A stretch of 64,000 bases of DNA, taken from Rhizobium sp. NXC14. Lineage in GTDB: Bacteria > Pseudomonadota > Alphaproteobacteria > Rhizobiales > Rhizobiaceae. The stretch covers positions 620,001 through 684,000 of the forward strand of contig NZ_CP021032.1 of the NCBI RefSeq assembly GCF_002117485.1. The letters run 5' to 3'. The notes under the pieces were generated by a model. It worked only from the letters and a program-made list of their open reading frames with translations. It ran no database searches and was not told the origin of the DNA. Numbering within the stretch: position 1 is the first letter of the stretch; the number at the start of each line of letters is the position of its first letter. This document shows, piece after piece, positions 35,883-43,963 of the stretch. Both the position numbers and the translations under genes were made by a program.

Positions 35883-36290
35883 ATGGCAACAGTTAAACTC
35901 CTGTCGGACCAAGAGGCGGCAGCCATTCCGGCCGTGCAAGCCGTGTTTGATGACATCAGGGCGACACGCAAGACCGATTTCATCAACAATTTCTGGCGTG
36001 CTCTCGCAAACGATCCCGCAAATCTCAAGCGGGTGTGGGAGACGCTCAAATCGGTCATGACTGTCGAAGGCGCCATCGATCCGTTGACGCGGGAGATGAT
36101 CTACATCGCCGTGTCGACGGCCAATGCCTGCCAGTACTGCATTCAATCCCATACCGCAGCCGCCCGGGCGCGCGGAATGACCGATGCCCAACATGGCGAA
36201 CTCCTGACGATCATCGGCCTTGCCGCACAGACAAATCATCTCGCTCTCGCCATGCAGATTCCCACAGATCCGGAATTCGAGGTGCGATAG
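35883..36290 (+). CDS. carboxymuconolactone decarboxylase / AhpD-like protein
   Basis: The 135-residue helical protein has the AhpD-like redox motif CQYCIQSH (Cys-x-x-Cys with the conserved His) and the preceding REMIYIAVSTANA helix. In this family the two cysteines form a disulfide that reduces a partner such as a peroxiredoxin, or the protein acts as a general thiol peroxidase. The size is typical of stand-alone domains. It lies just before the repeat that bounds the fructan locus and reads toward the GH32 gene. Confidence 0.87.
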   Translation: MATVKLLSDQEAAAIPAVQAVFDDIRATRKTDFINNFWRALANDPANLKRVWETLKSVMTVEGAIDPLTREMIYIAVSTANACQYCIQSHTAAARARGMTDAQHGELLTIIGLAAQTNHLALAMQIPTDPEFEVR

Positions 36291-36323
36291 GAAACGATGT
36301 CTCAGATCAAGCACATGCAACCA

Positions 36324-36382
36324 GTCCCGTCCGCAATCTCCCGCATCATCAAATGCGGAGAGTGTTGCATTCCAACTTTGCT
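36324..36382 (+). repeat. direct repeat, left boundary of the fructan locus
   Basis: About 59 bp beginning AGTCCCGTCCGCAATCTCCC and ending CATTCCAACTTTGC. A similar stretch in the same orientation occurs at 45091-45148, close to 80 percent alike by eye. The region between is exactly the GH32-to-LacI locus. The CATTCCAACTTTGC tail resembles ends of IS21-type elements, from memory only. Confidence 0.65.
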
Positions 36383-36421
36383 TAACTTTGCGGCTACCTC
36401 AACGACTTCAGCATGATGCGA

Positions 36422-38083
36422 TTACTCCCCGCTGAAAGCGCTCACATGTGCCTTTGACAGAATAACAAGCTTGTCCGGTCTGACGTTGAGATAGTTGCGT
36501 CGCGTGCCGCAGACAGCTCCTCCGTCAGCAAAAATCTCTAAGATGCCCTTATCGTGGATGACTCTCAGATCCGTCGCATCGGCAATCATCGCGGCGTAAC
36601 GGATCGATCCGTCATCTTGTGGCAGCTGCACGGAGATACTTTGATCTTCCACCACGATGGAAAATGACAATCGTCCGGCCTCGGTCGCGGTGATCCTTGT
36701 TCCGTCGAGCATTCCGTTCAGTCGGATATCGACGGGCGCTTCGTCAAGAACATATCTGCCGGGTTCAGCGGAAGGCAGAGGCGCATGTGTGAGGGCCTCC
36801 TCCACTTCGTCAGCGGGTCTCATACATATCCTGTTGCGCGCATCCAGCGATAGCTGGCGGGGTAAGGACAACTCGCCGGAATACGGCGATCCGGCAGGCT
36901 TGCGGAACTGCCAATTGAAGAGCCACGCAAAGGAAAGCTGCCTGCCACCCGTCGCGAAGCTCTGCATCGCATAAAAGTCGCTGCCGAAATCGAGGAGTTG
37001 CAGCGCATCGGAGTCCGGAATGAAGCGGTCATCGACGAAACTTCCGACGAGCCCATAGAGCAGGTTGTGTCGCCCGCTGTCAGGATCACAGTGTCCGACA
37101 AGTCCCATGATCAGCACCCATTTGCCGTCGATGGGGAAAAAGTCGGGGCATTCAACTGCTCTGGCGCCCTGCTCGCGGAAGAAGGGCGGTGCACGGTAGA
37201 GCGGTCCCAGGTATTTCCACTCCAGCAGATTCTCCGAACCGTAAAGCAAGACTGCCGGGTCGCCATGAATAGAGGCGCCGAGCACCATGCGATAAGCGCC
37301 GGAGGCTTCATCCCACCACACCTTTGGATCGCGGAAGTCGTGCTCAACTCCTTCGGGGCGCTGCTCGAGCACGGTCGAGATGCTTTCCGCCTTGATCATC
37401 CGCCGGTCCGGCCGGGCGATCTTCTGTATCTCTCGATAACCTTTGAAAAGGTCATAGGCGGGCAGGCGTTCCGTATAGAAGAACATCAGGCTGCCGTCCC
37501 TGTCCTGAAATGCATTGCCGGAGAATGCGCCTCCGGTCGCACCGAGACGCCAGAGGTTCTGCTCCGGATGGAGAAAAACCGGCATGTGTGTCCAGCTGAA
37601 CAGGTCAGGGCTGGTAGCATGCCCCCAGTGCATTGGCCCCCACTCGCCGCCGCATGGATGGAATTGATAAAACAGGTGCCAGCAGTCGGCGATCCTGCAG
37701 AGACCCACAGGATCGTTCATCCAGTTGCGACAAGGAGAAAAATGAAGTCGAGGCCGCTGAGGATCGCTTCGCAGCCATGAGCCAATTTCCTTTCCTGCGC
37801 GAATTAGAATTTCATCCGTGCTGAATTCCCATAGCTTTATGCCGGCCTCCGCAACGGTTGCCGGATCGTAGGTGTAGGCCCAGAGGAATGCTTCCGGCTG
37901 ATCCCATTCAACGACAACGCTGCCGGCCTCGCGGTGGTGATAGGCATAGTATGATGGATGAGCTTCGAAAGCGGGCACATGCCAGAGGGTCTCACCATCT
38001 TGCGAAATACTGACGGCCCCGGGGCCAACGGCCCAGAATTCCAAACGCTCGCCCGAAACAAAAGAGACAGTCGCTTTAGCCAT
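36422..38083 (-). CDS. GH32 fructosidase (inulinase/invertase family), cytoplasmic
   Basis: The 553-residue enzyme cleaves beta-fructosidic bonds. It has the GH32 triad: nucleophile Asp124 in NWMNDPVG, transition-state Asp in FRDPK (251-254) and acid/base Glu311 in ECPDFF. The N-terminal 110 residues before the catalytic propeller form an unusual extension (FWAVGPGAVSISQDGETLWHV, YAYHHREAGSVVVEW) that could be a beta-sandwich. There is no signal peptide. ATG 38083 is used; a TTG at 38095 is the alternative. It ends the operon downstream of the GH91 gene and most likely hydrolyses the disaccharide that enzyme makes, giving fructose. Confidence 0.9.
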   Translation of the reverse strand: MAKATVSFVSGERLEFWAVGPGAVSISQDGETLWHVPAFEAHPSYYAYHHREAGSVVVEWDQPEAFLWAYTYDPATVAEAGIKLWEFSTDEILIRAGKEIGSWLRSDPQRPRLHFSPCRNWMNDPVGLCRIADCWHLFYQFHPCGGEWGPMHWGHATSPDLFSWTHMPVFLHPEQNLWRLGATGGAFSGNAFQDRDGSLMFFYTERLPAYDLFKGYREIQKIARPDRRMIKAESISTVLEQRPEGVEHDFRDPKVWWDEASGAYRMVLGASIHGDPAVLLYGSENLLEWKYLGPLYRAPPFFREQGARAVECPDFFPIDGKWVLIMGLVGHCDPDSGRHNLLYGLVGSFVDDRFIPDSDALQLLDFGSDFYAMQSFATGGRQLSFAWLFNWQFRKPAGSPYSGELSLPRQLSLDARNRICMRPADEVEEALTHAPLPSAEPGRYVLDEAPVDIRLNGMLDGTRITATEAGRLSFSIVVEDQSISVQLPQDDGSIRYAAMIADATDLRVIHDKGILEIFADGGAVCGTRRNYLNVRPDKLVILSKAHVSAFSGE

Positions 38084-38193
38084 TTGGAGACGCAATCTGA
38101 GTGAAGAACGGCCGGTCCGAAGACTGGCCCAGGTTTTTCTTGGAAGAGGACTTGTGGTCCCACGACCGGCGGGAGAGGCCTGGCGGCTGCGGT

Positions 38194-39555
38194 CTATTGC
38201 CCAGGAGCCGGAGTGCCCCTGAATGCATTTACCGTTCGGTCCATCACCACTTGTTCGACGTTTCCGCAGTCCAGGACCGTATTCCCCACTGAGTTCCTTT
38301 GCACCAGCACGGTCGTTACGTCGCGCGAAGTCGAATTCCCGATTGAAAGCAATGCGCTCACTTGTGTTGAAAAACAGGCGCTGTTTGGCGCATCGCTCCC
38401 GGCTTCTTGAGGTATTTCGGTGGTGGCCACAATGTGGTTGTTGGCTATGTAGTTTCCACTGCCGGAAACTACATTGATCATGACAGGTTTTGCTGCGGGA
38501 GGCTTGATATATTGGGTGTCAATGGTGTGCGAAATATGGTTCGCGATCAGCGAATTGTTGCTGCCGTCAATCTGCAGAAGCCCAAACAGATCATCCAAGC
38601 CATTGTCGTACTTCTGCATCGGCGCCCATGGCTCGCGATCTCGCAGAAAGTGATTTGAGGAGACCAAATTCTCGCAGCAGTTAGCAGCAAACACCAACAT
38701 TCCGGGATAGAAGGAATGGAACCTATTTCCCGTGACCGAGGAACGCACCACGCCGGAGAAATGGAGACTGCTTGCTCCTCGCGGAAATACGTTGTTCGAG
38801 GATACCAGAATGCCCGCGTAATTCTCGGCGTAAATTGAGTGTCCCCTATATCCGGCGCCGACAAAATTATTTGCTATTCTTGAGGCCTGCCCCATACCTT
38901 TCAGCTCGATACAGTTGCCGCACTCTGCGATGAAATTATTATCTATCGCGAGCGCATCTGCATCATGAACAGTGACTCCATGCTCCAGGTAGATAAGGCC
39001 CATACCGGTTATTCGAAATGAGTCATTGGCGCTGCCTACATAGATTCCCGTTTTGCCATTCCTGTATGTGTTTTCTGCGTCGTCTTGCCCCGAACCATCA
39101 TCGATGAAGTGCAAGCCATCGATGCAAAAGTCAGCAAACTCCACAGAGCTTATACGAGGATTTCCATTGCGCTTGACATAAAACGCGGCACCAGCAGCCT
39201 CAACGTCTGTGGCCTCTGGAGAAATGTCCACAAGGATTCGACTTCCGCCCGGCCACACCTCGTGCCAGTGGGTCAACTCGCCTGCTGGTGTGTTGAAGCG
39301 GATGCTCGACGACGTAAAACCATGCCCAGAGCCAACGATCTTCAGATAGCTCACGTCTATAACGACTTGAGTGACAAGACGATAATCGCCTGGCGGTATA
39401 TAGATAACTGATCCAGGTTTTCCGCCGTCATTTGCATCGACTACCGCTTGCCTGTTCTTGATATCCGCAATGATGTTATTGATGACGGCGCCAATATCCT
39501 CACGGGGATTGCCTGATGGATACTTCGTAACGTCGTAACAGTTTTCGCTAATCAT
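38194..39555 (-). CDS. GH91 family enzyme: difructose-anhydride hydrolase or inulin fructotransferase
   Basis: The 453-residue parallel beta-helix protein matches inulin fructotransferases and DFA hydrolases (GH91) along its length: SVIYIPPGDYRLVTQVVIDVSYL, GKTGIYVGSANDSFRITGMG and IAECGNCIELKGMGQA. The Asp/Glu pair that lies 11 residues apart in studied enzymes is present (Asp200 in ADAL, Glu211 in AECGNC). IFTases are usually secreted with a signal peptide; none is seen here, so the protein should be cytoplasmic, as expected for a DFA hydrolase. ATG 39555 is chosen because GGAG stands 6 bp before it, and an ATG at 39561 touches that site. The DNA is visibly more AT-rich than its surroundings. 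Confidence 0.88.
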   Translation of the reverse strand: MISENCYDVTKYPSGNPREDIGAVINNIIADIKNRQAVVDANDGGKPGSVIYIPPGDYRLVTQVVIDVSYLKIVGSGHGFTSSSIRFNTPAGELTHWHEVWPGGSRILVDISPEATDVEAAGAAFYVKRNGNPRISSVEFADFCIDGLHFIDDGSGQDDAENTYRNGKTGIYVGSANDSFRITGMGLIYLEHGVTVHDADALAIDNNFIAECGNCIELKGMGQASRIANNFVGAGYRGHSIYAENYAGILVSSNNVFPRGASSLHFSGVVRSSVTGNRFHSFYPGMLVFAANCCENLVSSNHFLRDREPWAPMQKYDNGLDDLFGLLQIDGSNNSLIANHISHTIDTQYIKPPAAKPVMINVVSGSGNYIANNHIVATTEIPQEAGSDAPNSACFSTQVSALLSIGNSTSRDVTTVLVQRNSVGNTVLDCGNVEQVVMDRTVNAFRGTPAPGQ

Positions 39556-39604
39556 TATCATCTCCGCGGACAGCGAGGGTTAATCTTGTCTTTTGGCTGT
39601 GCCA

Positions 39605-40747
39605 TCACCAGATGCTGGTACGGGTGCCCGGGTCAAAGAAGTGAAGTTCTTCGGCATCGACAGCGATGCGCGCGATGTCACCTGCTCGCACTGTGCTCTT
39701 AGGGGAAAAACGGGCTACAGCAGCTTTTTCGTCGCCGATGTCGGCGATGGCGTCCGGGTCGCCAGCATCCACCCAGGGTGCATCGATATTCAGATGCACC
39801 ATGGATTCAGAACCCAGCGCCTCAACAAGAGTGACCGGGGCCGAGATCTCGGCCGAAGAAGGCCGGATTGAAGCGTCATTCATGTGCTCCGGCCGGATGC
39901 CGAGAAGGATTTGACGGTGAGACGCACCGTTGAGCGAGGGACGGCATTCGAAAACCCGGTCAGGAATTTCGAAACTGTTGCTGCCCAGGATCACCGTCCT
40001 TCCATTCAGGACGGCCTCGTACAAGTTCATCGAGGGCGATCCGATAAAGGCCGCAACAAAGACGTTGTCGGGGCGACTGTACAGGTTCTGCGGTGTGTCG
40101 ACTTGCTGCAACACGCCGCCCTTCATGACAGCGACACGGTCGCCCATCGTCATTGCCTCGACCTGATCGTGAGTGACGTAGATCGTGGTGACGTTGAGTT
40201 TTCTCTGGAGGCTGGCAATCTCGGCGCGCATCTGCACACGCAGTTTTGCATCGAGATTGGACAGAGGTTCATCCATCAGGAAGGCGGACGGCTGGCGGAC
40301 GATCGCCCGACCCATGGCGACGCGCTGCCGCTGGCCGCCCGAGAGCAGCGCCGGTTTGCGGTCGAGCAGAGCCGTCAGTTCGAGGATGCGCGCGGCCTCG
40401 TCCACGCGGCTGGCAATGTCGGATTTTGGCAACCCCGCCATCAGCAATGGAAAGGCGATGTTTTCGCGCACGGTCTTGTGCGGGTACAGCGCGTAAGACT
40501 GAAAGACCATGGCGATGTCGCGATCCTTCGGATCGACATGGTTGACGATCCTGTCCCCGATCCTGAGTTCGCCGCTCGAAATGCTCTCAAGGCCGGCGAT
40601 CATCCGAAGCGCCGTCGATTTCCCGCATCCCGAGGGACCGACAAACACCATGAACTCACCATCCCTGATGTTGAAACTCAGGTCGTGTAGCGCATGAAAG
40701 CTGTTGCCGTAGATCTTGTTGACGTTGCGCAGTTCTATACCGGCCAT
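39605..40747 (-). CDS. ABC sugar transporter ATP-binding protein, MalK/UgpC type
   Basis: The 380-residue protein has the ATPase domain (Walker A GPSGCGKST near residue 38, Q-loop FQSYALYPHKTV, signature LSGGQRQRV, Walker B FLMDEPLSNLD) and a C-terminal OB-fold regulatory domain (about 240-380) typical of the MalK/UgpC group. It should power the permease pair encoded just upstream. The GH91 gene begins 49 bp after its stop, on the same strand. The other MalK-type ATPase of the window (58807-59940) is a close relative, but each belongs to its own operon. Confidence 0.94.
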   Translation of the reverse strand: MAGIELRNVNKIYGNSFHALHDLSFNIRDGEFMVFVGPSGCGKSTALRMIAGLESISSGELRIGDRIVNHVDPKDRDIAMVFQSYALYPHKTVRENIAFPLLMAGLPKSDIASRVDEAARILELTALLDRKPALLSGGQRQRVAMGRAIVRQPSAFLMDEPLSNLDAKLRVQMRAEIASLQRKLNVTTIYVTHDQVEAMTMGDRVAVMKGGVLQQVDTPQNLYSRPDNVFVAAFIGSPSMNLYEAVLNGRTVILGSNSFEIPDRVFECRPSLNGASHRQILLGIRPEHMNDASIRPSSAEISAPVTLVEALGSESMVHLNIDAPWVDAGDPDAIADIGDEKAAVARFSPKSTVRAGDIARIAVDAEELHFFDPGTRTSIW

Positions 40748-40760
40748 GTCTTAGCCTCCC

Positions 40761-41597
40761 TCATCCTTTTACAGCGCCGAAAGTCAGGCCACCGACGATC
40801 TGCTTTTGAAGTGCGAGCGTTACGATGATGACGGGCAGTGAATAGAGCACGGCTGCCGCCGTCATCGCTCCCCAGGCCAGGCCATAGACCGAGTTGTATT
40901 CAGCAATGACGATCGGTGCCGTTTTGGTCGACTCTGACGTCAGCAGCAGTGCATAGAGGAACTCGTTCCAGCTCGTGATGAAGGTAAAGAGCGCGGTAAC
41001 GGCGATTCCGCCCGTCATGATCGGAAGAATAACCTTCAGAAAGGCCTGGAAACGGGTGCAGCCGTCCATGCGCGCCGCCTCTTCCAGATCCTTCGGAACG
41101 CCTTCGAAGAAGGCTGCCATGAGAAGAAGCGCAAGAGGTACCGCGGCTGATGTGTGGGCGAGCACCAGACCGGGAACGGTATCCAGCAGACCGAGCGACT
41201 TCAGAAGCTGAAACAATGGCACGCCGAGCGACACCGAGGGCACCATGCGCGTGACCAGCGCGAAAAGCAGGAACAGGGTGGTGATCCGGCGCCTATAGTG
41301 GGTCGCGACATAGGCGGCCGGAACCGCCACAGCGAGGGAAAGGATGGTTGTCAGCACCGCCACTATCAGCGAGCTTGCGAAGGCCCGCGGCAGGGTCGAC
41401 GATTGCAGGACATCGCGAAAATTCTCGAAAGAGATCACGACGGGAAAGAAGCTCGGCGGAATCTGCTGGACATCCGCTGCCGGCTTGATCGACGTCATGA
41501 GCAGATAGACGTAAGGCAGCGCATAGGACAGGACGAGGACGAACGCGGCGGCATTGATCACGATGCCGTTGAAATTGAGGCGGCGCGCACTACGCAT
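40761..41597 (-). CDS. ABC sugar transporter permease, MalG-like
   Basis: The 278-residue membrane subunit has six predicted helices, beginning with NAAAFVLVLSYALPYVYLLMTSI. The EAA loop is EEAARMDGCTRFQAFLKVILPIMTGGIAV, and the protein ends QKQIVGGLTFGAVKG, a common MalG-type end. Its start overlaps the end of the partner permease gene by 8 bp. The pair should form the channel for the sugar recognised by the binding protein encoded at 42532-43791. Confidence 0.93.
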   Translation of the reverse strand: MRSARRLNFNGIVINAAAFVLVLSYALPYVYLLMTSIKPAADVQQIPPSFFPVVISFENFRDVLQSSTLPRAFASSLIVAVLTTILSLAVAVPAAYVATHYRRRITTLFLLFALVTRMVPSVSLGVPLFQLLKSLGLLDTVPGLVLAHTSAAVPLALLLMAAFFEGVPKDLEEAARMDGCTRFQAFLKVILPIMTGGIAVTALFTFITSWNEFLYALLLTSESTKTAPIVIAEYNSVYGLAWGAMTAAAVLYSLPVIIVTLALQKQIVGGLTFGAVKG

Positions 41598-42471
41598 GGA
41601 CCGGCCTCCATATCTTCCAATAGGCAGCAGCAGCCAGAGCCATCATGACGATCAGAAACAGCGTGCCGGAGGCCGAGGCCTCGCCGAGATCGCCGAAGCG
41701 CACCATGCGCTGATAGATGTTCATCGAAAACACTTCAGAAGCGTGGTTGGGGCCACCCTGCGTCTGAATCCAGATGAGGTCGAAGGTCTTGGCCGCATCC
41801 ACCCCACGCACGATGACGACGACGGCGATCACCGGGCGCATCAGTGGCAGCGTGACATGCCAGAAGCGCTTGAACGCGTTCGCGCCGTCGATCCGCGCGG
41901 CCTCGAGCAGGTCTTTGGGAATGTTTGTCAATCCGGCATAGGAGACGAGGGCGACAAAGGATGTCGTCAGCCAGATATCGGCGAAAGAGACGGAATAGAT
42001 GACGATATCTTCGTCGGACAACCAGGCAATCGCATCGGGATCGCTGATGACGCCCAGATGGAGGAGCCCGTAGTTCAAGATGCCGATGTTCCCGACCAGG
42101 AGAAAGCGCCACAAGAGGCCGGCGACAATGGGCGGCACCATTAATGGCAGCGTGAAGATCGTGCGGTGCCAGCGCGATTGACCGGGGAGCGCCGTGAACA
42201 GCAGCGCGGCGCAGAAACCGAAGGTAAATTCGAAGAACAGCGCAAAGATCGAATACTGGATTGTTCTGAATGCGCTTTCCGCGACACGCTTCGAGGTTAG
42301 CGCGTCGATATAGTTCTTGAGCCCGATCCATTCTCGTATGTGGGGAGTAATGGTGTCGACCTTAAAAAAGGAATCGAACACCAAAAGCCCTACCGGGTAT
42401 GCGACTAGCAAGCCAAGGATGGCGAGGGCTGGCGCAAGCATGCACAGCACGAATCGGTCTTCACCCGACAT
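41590..42471 (-). CDS. ABC sugar transporter permease, MalF-like
   Basis: The 293-residue subunit has an N-terminal helix (FVLCMLAPALAILGLLVAYPVGLLVFDSFF) and the EAA loop LEAARIDGANAFKRFWHVTLPLMRPVIAVV, followed by helices ending near LFLIVMMALAAAAYWKIW. It is the first of two permease genes of the fructan operon and lies 60 bp after the binding-protein gene. Order binding protein, MalF-like, MalG-like, MalK-like is standard for carbohydrate CUT1 transporters. Confidence 0.93.
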   Translation of the reverse strand: MSGEDRFVLCMLAPALAILGLLVAYPVGLLVFDSFFKVDTITPHIREWIGLKNYIDALTSKRVAESAFRTIQYSIFALFFEFTFGFCAALLFTALPGQSRWHRTIFTLPLMVPPIVAGLLWRFLLVGNIGILNYGLLHLGVISDPDAIAWLSDEDIVIYSVSFADIWLTTSFVALVSYAGLTNIPKDLLEAARIDGANAFKRFWHVTLPLMRPVIAVVVIVRGVDAAKTFDLIWIQTQGGPNHASEVFSMNIYQRMVRFGDLGEASASGTLFLIVMMALAAAAYWKIWRPVHA

Positions 42472-42531
42472 GGCGCTCTCCGAAAGCTGATGATGCGAGG
42501 AGGACCACCCGTCCTCCTCGCCGCCGAGGGA

Positions 42532-43791
42532 CTAGTCGAGGATGTCTTGGATCGTTTCCTTGGCGTCCGTCAGGACCTTGCCAACATCCGCTTTGCATGT
42601 CAGGGCCTGCTGCACCGCTGGCAGAACCGCTTCGTCGACAATTTCCTGATATTTTTCGTTCATCGGACGGCCTTGCGTCGCAGGAGCGCCTAACGTCTCA
42701 AGCAGCGGCGTGAAATGCTCATAACCGGGCTTGCTGGCATAGCCATTATAGGCCGAATTCGTCGCAGCCAATCCAAGCGGCGCTTCGATACCAAGAGCAT
42801 TGTTGGCGATCGCGAAGGCTATGAACTTCTTGGCCGCGTCCTTGTGCTGGGAGGTCGACGGAACGACATTGTACCAAGGACCCGGAATTGCCGCGATTCC
42901 TGCATCGCCAGCCAGCATCGGGGCGACGCCGACCTTTCCGCTGACCTTGGAATCGGCGGGCGTCATCTTGTAGGCGTGCGCCCAGAATTTCATCATCGCC
43001 GTCTTGCCTTGATAGAACAGGTTCTGAGCTTCGCCCCAGCCAATCTCGTTGACGTTTTCGGGCACGGAATGATCGATGCAGTGAGGCGCGATGTAGAATT
43101 CGAGCGCCTTCCTATGCGCTTCGTTGTCGATGATCACCTTCCCATCCTTGTCGAGGATCACACCTGGCGAGCCCGCCTGAAGCACATGTGCCATCCACTC
43201 TTCGGAGAAGCTGCCGATGGTGTCGGTGCCCCAAAAGTCAGTCTTGCCGTCACCATCGGTGTCTCGGGTGAAGAATGTTGCGATGTCGCGCCATTGCTGC
43301 CAAGTCTTCGGCGGGGCGAGGGGATAACCATATTTTGCCTGGAATGCTTTCTGTTCTTCCGGCTTGTCGAAGAGGTCCTTGCGATAAAAAACAATTTCGG
43401 CATTGGCCCAAGCAGGCATGCCGATCAGTTTGTCGCCGATCTTCGCGTCGGCAAGCAAGGCAGGCGGCAGGTCCTTGCGAACCGCGTCGGTGAAGAGCGG
43501 CGCGAGGTCTTCGACATGGCTTGCGAATTTCGCGTTCCACACGACGTCGATCGTTACCACATCGAACGCCGATGAGCCGGAGGCGATTTCGGCGGAAAAT
43601 TTGTCGAAGACGCCCTGATAGGGAACGACGGTGAAGTCCACCTTGATACCGGTCTCGGCGGTAAACTTCTCCGCGGCTGCCTTCTGCAGCATTTCGCCGC
43701 CGCCTTCCACGAGGACATTGATGGTTTCGGCCTTGACGGAGGCCGCAATGCAAACGAACGCGAGCGCGCTGGCGCCAAGCAGTTTTTTCAT
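42532..43791 (-). CDS. ABC sugar transporter substrate-binding protein, family 1
   Basis: The 419-residue protein has a Sec signal (MKKLLGASALAFVCIAASVKA, cleaved before ETINV) and the opening AAAEKFTAETGIKVDFTVVPYQGVFDKFSAEIASG characteristic of CUT1 binding proteins. ATG 43791, behind GAGGAATT, is used; the frame is open to 43851 but would place the signal internally. Being first in the operon with GH91 and GH32 genes, it probably binds a fructose-containing di- or oligosaccharide such as a difructose anhydride, which is inference from context. Its promoter region carries the triple operator at 43862-43919. Confidence 0.92.
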   Translation of the reverse strand: MKKLLGASALAFVCIAASVKAETINVLVEGGGEMLQKAAAEKFTAETGIKVDFTVVPYQGVFDKFSAEIASGSSAFDVVTIDVVWNAKFASHVEDLAPLFTDAVRKDLPPALLADAKIGDKLIGMPAWANAEIVFYRKDLFDKPEEQKAFQAKYGYPLAPPKTWQQWRDIATFFTRDTDGDGKTDFWGTDTIGSFSEEWMAHVLQAGSPGVILDKDGKVIIDNEAHRKALEFYIAPHCIDHSVPENVNEIGWGEAQNLFYQGKTAMMKFWAHAYKMTPADSKVSGKVGVAPMLAGDAGIAAIPGPWYNVVPSTSQHKDAAKKFIAFAIANNALGIEAPLGLAATNSAYNGYASKPGYEHFTPLLETLGAPATQGRPMNEKYQEIVDEAVLPAVQQALTCKADVGKVLTDAKETIQDILD

Positions 43792-43861
43792 GAATTCCTC
43801 CCTTGTTCCGCCGGAAGCACTTGCCTCGGGCTGTTCCATCGTTGGGACCATAGGCGCGCTA

Positions 43862-43919
43862 TGACGACGTTGTCAATTGCAATTGTCGACGTTGTCAGAA
43901 AAATATGTCGACGTTGTCA
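43862..43919 (+). promoter_or_regulatory. three tandem LacI-type operator-like sites, 22-bp spacing
   Basis: The 14-bp sequence TGWCGACGTTGTCA occurs three times, at 43862-43875, 43884-43897 and 43906-43919, always 22 bp apart, which is about two helical turns. The first copy is a near-perfect palindrome and the other two are identical to each other. A further palindrome CAATTGCAATTG lies between copies one and two. The sites lie between the divergent binding-protein and LacI genes. Confidence 0.75.
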
Positions 43920-43963
43920 TGCGTGTAGTTTACAACAGACCCGCATCAGGAGAATTAGCGGAC

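Noticed and set aside
42532..43851. Longer start for the fructan binding protein
   Set aside because: It would bury the signal peptide 20 residues inside the protein and run into the operator region.
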